Positions 23,641 to 30,663 of a stretch of 64,000 nt of DNA are shown here, one piece after another. Source of the stretch: Planctomycetota bacterium (GTDB lineage Bacteria; Planctomycetota; Planctomycetia; Gemmatales; Gemmataceae); the NCBI GenBank assembly GCA_016177925.1, contig JACOUH010000032.1:1-64000 (forward strand), in the 5' to 3' direction. Position 1 is the first letter of the stretch; each line of letters starts with the position of its first letter. Under the pieces are notes generated by a model, which worked only from the letters and a program-made list of their open reading frames with translations, had not been told where the DNA came from and searched no databases. Position numbers and translations under genes: made by a program.

Positions 23641-25500
23641 TCATGACTCCTCTCCTTTCCGAGCCGGCTGCGGCGTCCTTGTCGGGGTTTGGCGTTGGCG
23701 ATAAAATGCTGCGCGTGGGCAGCCTCCCCGGACCGTCTGCGAATCGGCAGAAGAAACGGTCACGAGCAATGGTTGATACCCGGTAGTGTAACGGTAGCAC
23801 AAGAGATTTTGGCTCTCTATGTCCAGGTTCAAATCCTGGCCGGGTAGTTTTCTCTCAGCAAGTCTCAGGCGGTCGCAATCCGCCTCAACCCCTGCGATTT
23901 TCAGGGTTTGCGACGGCTCGCCCGTAGAAGCGCTGTCCCCCCTGTCCGTCTCAGCCGCTCTCACCGAATCGCATGGAACCTCACGGCGCAGGTAAGCGGG
24001 CGGTAAGCCAGATACCGACTCGGTAGGTGATTTATCCTCCGTTCCGGTCGCCGCCAGGGCCTGGGCCTCGTCTGCCGGGCCAGCCGGCAAGAGCGCCGGC
24101 AGACCGTCGACGGCGCCGGCGAGGTCGTACAGCCGGGCGTGCGTGTAGACGTTCATCGTCAGGCGGATGTCGGAGTGCCGGGCCAGCTCCTGCGCCAGCT
24201 TGGGGCTGACGCCGCTCCGCTCCAAGAGGGTGATGTAGGAGTGCCGCAGCGCGTGGAAGTCAGCCACGCGCCCCGCCTCATCGCGGTAGGGGATGCCGGC
24301 CGCGGCGAGGTCCTGACGGAGCATCTCGGCCGCGTCCTTGTGCCAGACACCGGGCCAGACGGGGCTATGGGGCGGCCGGCCGGCCAGGTAGTGGCGCAGG
24401 GCCAAGACCACGTCCGGCGGGAGAGGCTGCACCGACTTCTTGCGGTTCTTGGAGTAGGCCGCGGCGACGGCAGCGGTGGGCGTGTCGTCGTCGAGGGCAA
24501 ACGACGACGGGCAGAGGCTGGCCAGCTCGGAGGCGCGGTAGCCCGTCGTCATCGCCACGGCGTACAGCATCATCCGATCACGGCCGGCCAGCTCCAGGAA
24601 GGGAGCCAGGCTCCGGCCGGCGGCGCCCAGCAGCGTTTGCAGCTCCGGCTCCGGCAGCGCCCGGCGCTCGTGTCTTTTGTCTGTCTCGGCGTTGAGACGG
24701 GAGAGGGACACCAGCCGGTCGCGGTCCGTCCGTTCCTTCTCCACCAGCCAGCGGGAGAACCCTTTGAGGGCGGTCAGGTAGCCGTTGCTGGTCGAGATGC
24801 CGATGCCGCGCAGGACGTGCTCTTGCAGCGCCTCGACCGTCGCCCGCGGGTAGCGGCGGGCCGGGCCGTTGCCCCTGGCGGCCAGCCCCTCGCGCCGCAT
24901 CAGGCGGGCCAGTCGGCCGGGGCGAACGCCGCCCAGCGCGGCCACCAGTTCGCGCGGGGTGAACCACTCCTGACCGGGGGACAGCGCGGGCCGGGGCGGG
25001 TCGCGCCGCAACCGATGCAGGAACTCGGACACCTTCTCCGCCGCCAGGTCGAGAAGGAAGACGAACCGGCAACCGTCGAGAATGGCACGGATGCGAGCGC
25101 AGGTCTTGCTGACGTGCTCGGGGCAGTTGCCCTCCGCTTCCAGGTAACGGCGGTAGTCGTCCAGGTGGTCGGTCAGCGGTCGCTTGCGGTGCGCCTCGAA
25201 GGGGTCGGCGATGCCAGCCCGCCCCAGCTCGACCTTCTTGACCAGCTCGGCGAGCAGCTGCTGCGCGGCCGTCTTGTCGGTGGACAGCGGCTCGCGGCGG
25301 ACGGTGCCGTCCGCGTCGCGGTACTCGCCGTACCACTTGGCGGAGAACAGGCGGATGCGGTCGCCCTTCTTCGTCAAGGGCGCGGTCGCCGTGCGGCCGT
25401 CGTCATCGGTGAAGCGGGCGTGCGGCTTGCCCTTGATGGTGACGATTTGGGCCCCTTCGGGGAGGGGCCGGGTGTACGGCTGTCGGAACAGTCTTGCCAT
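23641..25500 (-). CDS. Tyrosine recombinase (integrase) of the tRNA-Gln element
   Basis: A 619-residue site-specific recombinase in its integrated form. Catalytic set: Arg322 in TTGYRASELASL, His416/Arg419 in FHALRHSY, His442 in ARHSDIRL, nucleophile Tyr452 in MNVYTH. A core-binding domain (about 100-260) is interrupted by a helix-turn-helix (about 178-232, FTPRELVAALGGVRPGRLAR). The reading frame crosses the attachment repeat (residues 552-565, LPGQDLNLDIESQN), runs antisense through tRNA-Gln and ends in chromosomal DNA. In the excised circle the same frame would instead continue into 37,101-36,916, giving a 626-residue protein. Three bases separate it from the upstream XRE gene. Confidence 0.92.
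   Translation of the reverse strand: MARLFRQPYTRPLPEGAQIVTIKGKPHARFTDDDGRTATAPLTKKGDRIRLFSAKWYGEYRDADGTVRREPLSTDKTAAQQLLAELVKKVELGRAGIADPFEAHRKRPLTDHLDDYRRYLEAEGNCPEHVSKTCARIRAILDGCRFVFLLDLAAEKVSEFLHRLRRDPPRPALSPGQEWFTPRELVAALGGVRPGRLARLMRREGLAARGNGPARRYPRATVEALQEHVLRGIGISTSNGYLTALKGFSRWLVEKERTDRDRLVSLSRLNAETDKRHERRALPEPELQTLLGAAGRSLAPFLELAGRDRMMLYAVAMTTGYRASELASLCPSSFALDDDTPTAAVAAAYSKNRKKSVQPLPPDVVLALRHYLAGRPPHSPVWPGVWHKDAAEMLRQDLAAAGIPYRDEAGRVADFHALRHSYITLLERSGVSPKLAQELARHSDIRLTMNVYTHARLYDLAGAVDGLPALLPAGPADEAQALAATGTEDKSPTESVSGLPPAYLRREVPCDSVRAAETDRGDSASTGEPSQTLKIAGVEADCDRLRLAERKLPGQDLNLDIESQNLLCYRYTTGYQPLLVTVSSADSQTVRGGCPRAAFYRQRQTPTRTPQPARKGEES
23777..23847 (+). tRNA. tRNA-Gln (anticodon UUG)
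   Basis: A 71-base cloverleaf: acceptor TACCCGG/CCGGGTA, D arm GTGT/GCAC, anticodon stem AGAGA/TCTCT around loop TTTTGGC (anticodon TTG), T arm CCAGG/CCTGG around TTCAAAT, discriminator G; CCA is not encoded. The segment from the end of the anticodon stem to the discriminator (23806-23847) is the duplicated attachment core, so the 3' half was supplied by the integrated element while the gene stays intact. Confidence 0.95.
23806..23847. repeat. Attachment site repeat, left (within tRNA-Gln)
   Basis: A 42-bp segment identical to 37102-37143; it starts ATTTTGGCTCTCTATGTCCA and ends CCGGGTAG. It covers the anticodon loop, variable region, T arm and acceptor 3' strand. Flanks differ on both sides (G before, TTTT after). 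Confidence 0.95.
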
Positions 25501-25503
25501 CGC

Positions 25504-25875
25504 TCACGCTCCCTTCTTTCCTGCCGTGCCCTTGTGCTTGCGTCCCTTGCCCCCGGCAGGCTTCTTCTGCCTCGCTGGGGTTCCGGCCGTCTTGCCCCCT
25601 CTCGTCGCCTCCTGCGCAGCGCCAGACACCTTGCCGTCTCCACCAGCGCCGGGCGGTTCCTCGAAGATGCGGCCGGCCAGCAAGTCCAGGCTGATGCCCA
25701 GCGCCTTCGCCAGCCGGTACGCGGCATCGAGACGGGGAAGTCGCAACCCTTGCTCCCAGTTCTTCAGCGAGGCGGTCGGGATGCTCGCCCGACGCGCCAG
25801 TTGCGACTGACTCAGCCCCGCGGACAGTCGCAAGTCCTGCAACCGCTCTCCCATTGCCGTTGTCCCTTCGCTCAT
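25504..25875 (-). CDS. XRE-family transcriptional regulator with basic tail
   Basis: A 123-residue protein. An N-terminal Cro/C1-type helix-turn-helix (MGERLQDLRLSAGLSQSQLA, SIPTASLKNWEQGLRLPR) is followed by LAKALGISLDLLAGRIF and a Lys/Gly-rich tail of about 45 residues. The ATG at 25875 is chosen for AAAGGGGG upstream; a start at 25893 is possible. Its stop is three bases before the integrase ATG, so the two are co-transcribed. It is likely the controller of the divergent promoter region 25915-26037, where two similar candidate operators sit between -35 and -10 boxes; this is inferred. Confidence 0.85.
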   Translation of the reverse strand: MSEGTTAMGERLQDLRLSAGLSQSQLARRASIPTASLKNWEQGLRLPRLDAAYRLAKALGISLDLLAGRIFEEPPGAGGDGKVSGAAQEATRGGKTAGTPARQKKPAGGKGRKHKGTAGKKGA

Positions 25876-25914
25876 GGTCAACCCCCTTTGCATGGATGAT
25901 GCCCATTCTCCCTC

Positions 25915-25943
25915 ATAGTACGCCAATCGGCGTTCGACGTCAA
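25915..25943 (-). promoter_or_regulatory. Promoter with embedded operator for the XRE-integrase unit
   Basis: On the minus strand, TTGACG (25943-25938), a 17-base spacer and TACTAT (25920-25915). The spacer holds ACGCCGATTGGCGT (25920-25933), a 5-bp inverted repeat around four bases. A closely similar sequence lies inside the opposing promoter at 26008-26037. Confidence 0.75.
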
Positions 25944-26007
25944 TAGATGTTCCAGGCGGATCGGGGGAAAAATTCCAGAAATTCCGAACAATCCATCACG
26001 AATTCAC

Positions 26008-26037
26008 TTGACGTCTAGACGTCGATTAGCGTATAAT
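26008..26037 (+). promoter_or_regulatory. Rightward promoter with embedded operators
   Basis: TTGACG (26008-26013), an 18-base spacer, TATAAT (26032-26037). Within it lie a perfect 14-bp palindrome GACGTCTAGACGTC (26010-26023) and ACGTCGATTAGCGT (26019-26032), which resembles the operator of the leftward promoter. It would drive the gene at 26,269 after a leader of about 220 bases. Confidence 0.75.
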
Positions 26038-26204
26038 GAGAGTGTAGTCGGAACGATGGCTCTTTGACAACTCGGCAAAATGCACGCAACCCCTCAGACC
26101 CGCGGCCGGTGAGTACCACCCGCCGCGGGCAAAGTCGGCCGGGCCAACGAGCGACCGGGGAGGGGCGGAAGAGAGAAGAGACAAGCGGCAAGTGGAAATG
26201 AGTT

Positions 26205-26236
26205 GGGCCGCGCGGTGTTACGAGCACCCGCGGCCC
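26205..26236 (+). promoter_or_regulatory. Strong hairpin in the leader of the SWIM-type gene
   Basis: GGGCCGCGCGGTG and CACCCGCGGCCC can pair (one bulged base) around a 7-base loop, 33 bases before the ATG at 26269. No T-run follows, so it may stabilise or attenuate the long leader rather than terminate it. Confidence 0.5.
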
Positions 26237-26268
26237 GGATCACCCCTGATGTAACCAGGAGATGACCA

Positions 26269-26604
26269 ATGTCCAACGCTACCCAGACCAAGGCCCCGCG
26301 TCAACGCAGGAAGCCTGCCCGGTTCCGCAAGATCGTCCGGAACCCTTCCGGCTTCGGCTACGACGTGCTTGTCATCCGCCAGCCGCGGCCGAAGTCGGCC
26401 GATCGGGTCGATTACTACACCGTCGAGGCGTTCCCCTCCCACATGGGCGAACGCGGCATCGAACTGACCAAGGGCGACGGCACCGTCTATCACGTCAACC
26501 TGGACGGCCAGGCGTCAACCTGCGACTGCAAGGGCTTCGAGTCGCACGGCCACTGCAAACACGTCGAGAGTCTGCTGGCGCTGCAACAGCGCGGCAAGCT
26601 GTAA
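26269..26604 (+). CDS. Small SWIM-type zinc-finger protein
   Basis: A 111-residue protein. Its C-terminal half contains CDCKGFESHGHCKHVESLLAL, the CxCxnCxH SWIM pattern (about residues 84-104), a zinc-binding module for nucleic acid or protein contacts. The N-terminus is basic (KAPRQRRKPARFRKIVRNPS). It is the first rightward gene of the element, behind the regulated promoter and a long leader. AGGAG lies upstream. I recall similar small proteins from planctomycete mobile DNA. The molecular role is unknown. Confidence 0.75.
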   Translation: MSNATQTKAPRQRRKPARFRKIVRNPSGFGYDVLVIRQPRPKSADRVDYYTVEAFPSHMGERGIELTKGDGTVYHVNLDGQASTCDCKGFESHGHCKHVESLLALQQRGKL

Positions 26605-26664
26605 CCGCCACCTTCGGGCCGGGGACGCCTACCCCGGCCCTTCGCTTCAGGAAGGGGGCGGACC

Positions 26665-26976
26665 ATGCTACTGAGACACGCAACACCACTTCGCAATCTC
26701 CCGAATATCCAACGGCACGGGCTGCTCTGCGCGAAGTCGCAAGGCCGGCTCAAGGCCGTGTGGCTCGCCACGAAGGAGAAGTCCAGTTGGGCGGCGATGC
26801 ACGTCGCTTGGCGACACGGGGCACGCATCGAAGCCGTTATCACCCTGGAAGTCGATGTCCCGCGCTCGTGGCTGCGGCGGTCCCGCAAGGGGCTCTGGTA
26901 CTGCACGCGGGACATACCGGCCGACCGCATCCGCCGGTTGTTCGGTTTCGTCGAGTTGGCACGGGCCGCGGGCTGA
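26665..26976 (+). CDS. Small protein with ADP-ribosyltransferase-like N-terminal pattern (function unknown)
   Basis: A 103-residue protein starting MLLRHATPLRNLPNIQRHGLL. The spacing of HxTP, NLPxI and HGLL resembles the NAD-binding start of DarT/Tpt1/PARP-like folds (for example YHxTxxxNLPSIxxxGL). The remainder (VWLATKEKSSWAAMHVAWRH, VITLEVDVPRSWLRR, LWYCTRDIPADRI) gives a compact mixed fold with a Glu in TLEVDV that could serve as the catalytic acid. No antitoxin-like macrodomain gene is beside it. Likely a real gene; the function is a hypothesis. Confidence 0.6.
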   Translation: MLLRHATPLRNLPNIQRHGLLCAKSQGRLKAVWLATKEKSSWAAMHVAWRHGARIEAVITLEVDVPRSWLRRSRKGLWYCTRDIPADRIRRLFGFVELARAAG

Positions 26977-27077
26977 CGCAAACGCACGGATGGACAGACG
27001 GGGCAAGGAAGCCGATGAGAGAACAGGGAGCGGGCGCTGTTGCCCGCCCCCCGACAACAGGGGAAGGGAGACAGACC

Positions 27078-27302
27078 ATGAAGTACGTTCAAGCGATCAT
27101 CGACCTGTTCGGCGGGCTGGCAAGCTTCCGGCATATCCGCCTGGAGTGCGCGGGCTTCATGCCGCTGGCCGTCGAGGCGATCGGACCGGGGCCGCGGGGC
27201 CTTACTTCTCGGCAGGATCGGCGAGCCAGCAATCTTCAAGAAGGATCTTTTGACCCATCCACACTTCAGGATCTTTCTTCATTCCGACAACCCGGCCATT
27301 GA
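27078..27302 (+). pseudogene. Truncated small conserved protein (DUF6908-like N-terminus)
   Basis: AAGGGAG precedes an ATG that opens MKYVQAIIDLFGGLASFRHI, RLECAGFMPLAVEAIGPGPR. The start resembles a planctomycete family (DUF6908, name from memory) whose members continue with a conserved SVAHYxxQNGDLMRDPEM region. Here the match stops at about residue 41 and the frame runs antisense over the next gene. It looks like the 5' remnant of a gene cut at about 27,200, where the OB-fold cargo begins. The missing 3' part was not found downstream. Confidence 0.55.
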
Positions 27303-27912
27303 TGGAAATCATGGAGTCTTTCTTGATGCCGGCGATTTCCGAACGCCGGTTTGAATCGAATCGACACACGATATTGGCGGGGTATCCTTCGTTGTACCAG
27401 CGCTTTTCTTGTGCTGTCATGCGGTCGTAAACATCCTGTGTAACAAGGACACCTGCAACAACACCAAAGCCGATCGAATCACTATTGATTTCACTGATCC
27501 TGCCATTGATAACTACTCGTTGGCCCTTGTAGTCCAGATCAGCCTTGGCCGCGTTTGCTCGGTATTGATTCCAAAGCTCGATCGAGTTGACCCACTTCGC
27601 TGAGCGATCCTCCCTGTCCTGTTCGGCCTTTGTCTTCTTCGCCGGCCCGCGCTGCATGGCGGCGACGATCAGGATTAGCAGCAGAGTGAGCGCGACCACG
27701 CCGCCGACCACGAACAGCGCTCCGCGCCGAACCGGCGGAGGCGGCGGGGCATACTCGGCAGGACTGTCGTCGGGAACGACCGGCGCCAGGGTCTGGCCTG
27801 TCGAGGGAACGAAAGCGGTGTCGCAGCGGGCGCAGGTGATGGACGGCAAGGACAGCTCGTTCGCGGGCAGACGGATCTCCCGGCCGCAACCCGGACAGAT
27901 GACGGTCGGCAT
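27202..27912 (-). CDS. Zinc-ribbon membrane protein with OB-fold (tRNA_anti-like) domain
   Basis: A 236-residue protein. Residues 6-33 hold a four-cysteine ribbon (CPGCGREIRL, CARCDTAF), then a Pro-rich linker, a membrane helix (ALFVVGGVVALTLLLILIVAA), and a C-terminal OB-fold: NAAKADLDYKGQRVVINGRI, IVCRFDSNRRSEIAGIKKDS, ISINGRVVGMKKD, ILLEDCWL. This matches the tRNA_anti-like domain, whose ligand is not established. It is the second gene of a leftward pair (3-base gap) with another anchored OB-fold protein. Base composition looks less GC-rich than neighbouring element genes, suggesting separate acquisition. Function unknown; a cargo or defence role is only speculation. Confidence 0.7.
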   Translation of the reverse strand: MPTVICPGCGREIRLPANELSLPSITCARCDTAFVPSTGQTLAPVVPDDSPAEYAPPPPPVRRGALFVVGGVVALTLLLILIVAAMQRGPAKKTKAEQDREDRSAKWVNSIELWNQYRANAAKADLDYKGQRVVINGRISEINSDSIGFGVVAGVLVTQDVYDRMTAQEKRWYNEGYPANIVCRFDSNRRSEIAGIKKDSMISINGRVVGMKKDPEVWMGQKILLEDCWLADPAEK

Positions 27913-27915
27913 GGT

Positions 27916-28446
27916 TCATCGCCCCCTCACCACGCGACAGCCGCTCAAGACGACGTCCTGGGGCTTGCCTTCACAGAAGCCACAGAGAACTACAGACTGA
28001 CCCGGTTTCAGTTCAGGGGAACCAGATTCGAGATAGCATAAGATGCCAAAAGCGTTCACAGAGGCGGCAGGAATACGCGCAATGTATTCCTCGAACGTTT
28101 CGCTGGCGGGAAGATCGCCAGCGGGAGCCGAAAGGACAAAGGTAATAAAACGACCTCGTTTGTCTTTTCCTTCGCTTCGGAGACGGCCCGTGAGTTCGAC
28201 CGTGCAAGCGCCATACTTGTTGGCGGCTTGCTTGGGGGAACGTAAGAAGTCTTCGTACAGCTTCTGCACGGTGACGAAATGTTCCGCTCGGGGCAGCGGG
28301 CGTTTTTCGTTCTTGCCGAGAGGGGCCTTGTCCACTTTGGCTTTCGGCTGGCGCCGAGCCTCCACTTCGCGAAGGAGGAAGGCTCCGCCGATGATGATGC
28401 CTGCCGTCAGGACGGCCCCGACCGCGAGAGAAAAGAGAAACTTCAT
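27916..28446 (-). CDS. Membrane-anchored OB-fold (tRNA_anti-like) protein
   Basis: A 176-residue protein: an N-terminal membrane helix (FLFSLAVGAVLTAGIIIGGAFLL), a basic linker, then an OB-fold with TVQKLYEDFLRSPKQAANKY, CTVELTGRLRSEGKDKRG, GILCYLESGSPELKPGQSVV, LCGFCEGKPQDVVLSGCRVV. It is the same domain type as the following gene and probably acts with it on the same face of the membrane. The ribosome-binding site GAGG lies inside a perfect 8-bp hairpin (28453-28478), so translation may be switchable. No enzyme motif is seen. Confidence 0.68.
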   Translation of the reverse strand: MKFLFSLAVGAVLTAGIIIGGAFLLREVEARRQPKAKVDKAPLGKNEKRPLPRAEHFVTVQKLYEDFLRSPKQAANKYGACTVELTGRLRSEGKDKRGRFITFVLSAPAGDLPASETFEEYIARIPAASVNAFGILCYLESGSPELKPGQSVVLCGFCEGKPQDVVLSGCRVVRGR

Positions 28447-28452
28447 GGGACA

Positions 28453-28478
28453 CCTCAGACGTCTTTGATGGTCTGAGG
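28453..28478 (-). promoter_or_regulatory. Hairpin enclosing the ribosome-binding site of the OB-fold pair
   Basis: In the minus-strand mRNA, CCTCAGAC pairs with GTCTGAGG around a 10-base loop. The 3' arm contains the GAGG Shine-Dalgarno of the gene starting at 28446, so the structure would mask ribosome binding. Confidence 0.55.
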
Positions 28479-28604
28479 CTAACGCGCCATCAGAGAGGAA
28501 GCTAGAAGAAAACAGTCGGTGTCGGCCCTGCTCGATGTGCGAGACGACGGACCTGTTGCGGTTTTGGCTTGCCTGTCAAGGCCCGCCCCGCCCTCCGCGC
28601 GGCG

Positions 28605-28646
28605 GAAGGGGCCGGGGGTGGCGTTCATCATCCCCCCGGCCCCTTC
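28605..28646 (-). terminator. GC-rich hairpin downstream of the HTH gene
   Basis: Arms GAAGGGGCCGGGGG (28605-28618) and its perfect complement (28633-28646) around a 14-base loop. It lies about 100 bases after the leftward gene ending at 28750, with no T-tract, so termination is likely but unproven. The rest of the 28447-28749 gap holds two weak AT-rich hairpins near 28,670-28,705 and the promoter region of the OB-fold pair. Confidence 0.55.
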
Positions 28647-28749
28647 TGTTCCCTCGCCGTGCGCCACTTGATTTCTTTTTCAAGTTTACTGATTTTTGTC
28701 AGTCCGTTTTTCAAGTTGGGATCGGCCGCGCCGGTGCGAGCGCGGGGGC

Positions 28750-29406
28750 TCATTGCCGCTTCGTCCCGGCTTGTGTGCCAAGCAACCGGATTACCTCCGG
28801 CTCGTGCGCCAGCAACTCCGCCCGCAAGGCGGCGGTGTCGGCGCTCTGGGGGTCGCGGGCGCAGAGGACCAGCTTGCCGTTCCGAACCGACAGGGCGCAA
28901 CCGAGGGCCTTGCAGCGCGCGAGCAGCTCGGCGGCCACGGAGGGCGGCGGGATGCGCCCGCCCGCCGCTTGCACCAGCGCCCGCAGTTCGACCACGTGTG
29001 CCCGGAGGGCCTCCACCAGCTCGTCAGGCCGATCTTTCGCCGCGTGGAACACCACCCCGCCATCCGCCGCGCTCGCCAGGACGTAGCCGCGCCCGCGGCA
29101 ATACTCCAGCAGCTCGGCGGCGGTCATGGCGTCCCAGGCCCGGCCGGGCGCGGCAACCGCCGCGCGTGCCCGGGCCAGCACGCGCCGCACTTGAGTTGCG
29201 GACCAGCGCTGGCCGGGGTATTCCGCACGAGTCTTGACCCCGCGGCGGTCCAGTTCGGCGGCGATCTGCCGGAGGGACCGCCCCGCACGGTGGAGTTGTA
29301 ACACAAGCTCAAGGAGCGGGGCGTAGAACTGGCGCGCAGCCTCGCGGTGGACGGGGGCGGACACCGCCCCGCCCTTCTTGTGAACGCCAGCAGGGAACCC
29401 GGGCAT
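28750..29406 (-). CDS. Recombinase-type HTH protein with TubC_N-like C-terminus
   Basis: A 218-residue protein. Residues about 25-80 (LLELVLQLHRAGRSLRQIAA, ELDRRGVKT, WSATQVRRVLAR) form the helix-turn-helix found behind the catalytic domain of large serine recombinases, but no catalytic domain is present. The C-terminus (AAELLARCKALGCALSVRNG, AALRAELLAHEPEVIRLL) resembles the TubC N-terminal docking module seen in mobile-element replication proteins. The ATG at 29406 is preferred over GTG 29415 because GAGG lies upstream. Probably DNA-binding. Its partner could be the next gene upstream, 18 bases away. Confidence 0.6.
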   Translation of the reverse strand: MPGFPAGVHKKGGAVSAPVHREAARQFYAPLLELVLQLHRAGRSLRQIAAELDRRGVKTRAEYPGQRWSATQVRRVLARARAAVAAPGRAWDAMTAAELLEYCRGRGYVLASAADGGVVFHAAKDRPDELVEALRAHVVELRALVQAAGGRIPPPSVAAELLARCKALGCALSVRNGKLVLCARDPQSADTAALRAELLAHEPEVIRLLGTQAGTKRQ

Positions 29407-29424
29407 GGTCAGCACCTCAAAAAG

Positions 29425-29781
29425 TCAGCTTGTGGTACAGCCGGACTGAGCAGCAGGGGCACCGTCTCCAGCGACGACTTCCTCGACAACACGCTGGCGG
29501 ACGTCGACGTCCGCCCTGAGCGTCGTGGCACTCAACCGGGGATGCTCGTAAGGGGCTGCGTCCTTGGCGATGGCCGCGGCCTTGTCCCAGCGGCGAGCCC
29601 TGACATGGATCTGCATGGCCTTGAGCATGACCTGGAGTGGCGTCAGGCCCTCCTGCGCCAGAGGGGACAGCACCTCGTCAACGGCAATCCTCCCTCGCTC
29701 GGCACGCGCCTTGCGAGCCCCCCGTGTGTCCTTGCTGCCCTTGGGCCGGCCAGCCCCCCTGCGTTTTCCGCCGCGCGGCAT
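29425..29781 (-). CDS. Small phage-type protein (terminase small subunit-like)
   Basis: A 118-residue basic protein opening MPRGGKRRGAGRPKGSKDTR, a GAGRPKG start very common in phage DNA-binding proteins. LTPLQVMLKAMQIHVRARRW and AAAIAKDAAPYEHPRLSATT match the PLxYML...RRxxMAxAAAPYxHPR pattern of small terminase-like proteins. No large terminase, portal or capsid gene is in the element, so it may help a satellite use a helper phage or act as a plain DNA-binding protein; both are speculation. Confidence 0.6.
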   Translation of the reverse strand: MPRGGKRRGAGRPKGSKDTRGARKARAERGRIAVDEVLSPLAQEGLTPLQVMLKAMQIHVRARRWDKAAAIAKDAAPYEHPRLSATTLRADVDVRQRVVEEVVAGDGAPAAQSGCTTS

Positions 29782-29850
29782 GTTGATTCTCGTTGATTTT
29801 CGTCAGCTTGTGATACAGCCGGACTGATCCGCCACCGTCCGGCGGTTCGT

Positions 29851-30330
29851 TCAAGGAACGCTGCTTGTTGCGGCGAGGGCCGCACGAACGGCCTTGGCGT
29901 CTTCCCGGGTCGCGCAGACGATCTCACGGACGGGTTCCTCGGGAGCATCCGGCGGCAACTGGCCGCGCAACACCAAGAGCTTGTCGACGGCAACACCAAG
30001 AGCCACGGCCAATTGCGGCAGGGTGGCCGCATCGATCTTATCGGGCATGGCGTCAACGAGCTGGTGAGCGATGGCTTCCAACTTCGCGTCGAGGGCCTGC
30101 ACCGCTTGCGGCAGAATCTCCGCCACACGCTCCGCCCTTTTTTTAGGTGCCGGATTGCTGCCCGTTTTTTCCGGCACCTGTCCGGCAGCCTGCTTTTGCT
30201 CCCGAATCCAGTCCTGAAGGGTCTGGCGCTTCACGCCACACTCGCGCACTGTCTTGGCAACGTTGCCCCCGTTGGCGACGAGCGCCGCCAAACAGGCGGC
30301 CCGTTCTTCATCCGCATGGTGTTTTGCCAC
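29851..30330 (-). CDS. HTH protein, phage/transposase-like
   Basis: A 159-residue protein. The N-terminal part (ACLAALVANGGNVAKTVREC, GVKRQTLQDWIREQ) is a helix-turn-helix like those of insertion-element orfA or small terminases. The helical C-terminus has no recognised motif (ILPQAVQALDAKLEAIAHQL). The GTG at 30330 has an AGGAG upstream; the frame stays open to 30603, where a TTG would add 91 residues of uncertain reality. It is divergent from the XRE gene at 30,734. Confidence 0.5.
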   Translation of the reverse strand: MAKHHADEERAACLAALVANGGNVAKTVRECGVKRQTLQDWIREQKQAAGQVPEKTGSNPAPKKRAERVAEILPQAVQALDAKLEAIAHQLVDAMPDKIDAATLPQLAVALGVAVDKLLVLRGQLPPDAPEEPVREIVCATREDAKAVRAALAATSSVP

Positions 30331-30663
30331 GGTGACACTCTCCTCTTGCTCGTCCGCGCGGTGTGCGCATGCCCCCATTGTACTCGGGCGTCTGTGTTCA
30401 GCCGTGGCGGCGCCCAGCAGCCCCGCCAGAGCACGCGCGGCCGGGGACAGGGCGGGAACACCCTTGCGGCGACGATCGCGCGTCCTGGCGCTCTTGGGTG
30501 CGTCCTCGAAAGTGAGGACCGTTCCCCAATCGCCGGCCGTGCCCCGCCGGAAGGACACCTCGACGCGGACGGCAAGGCCGCGGTCGGAATCGTCCAGCAG
30601 CAAGCCTGGTCGCGGTCTCAGCGCCGGGCCGCGACTGGTTTCCCCATCCCGGGTTTATACCAC

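Noticed and set aside
30331-30603. A 91-residue N-terminal extension of the HTH gene at 29,851
   Set aside because: It would need a TTG start without a ribosome-binding site. It was not fully excluded, since the composition is protein-like, but the GTG at 30330 is better supported.
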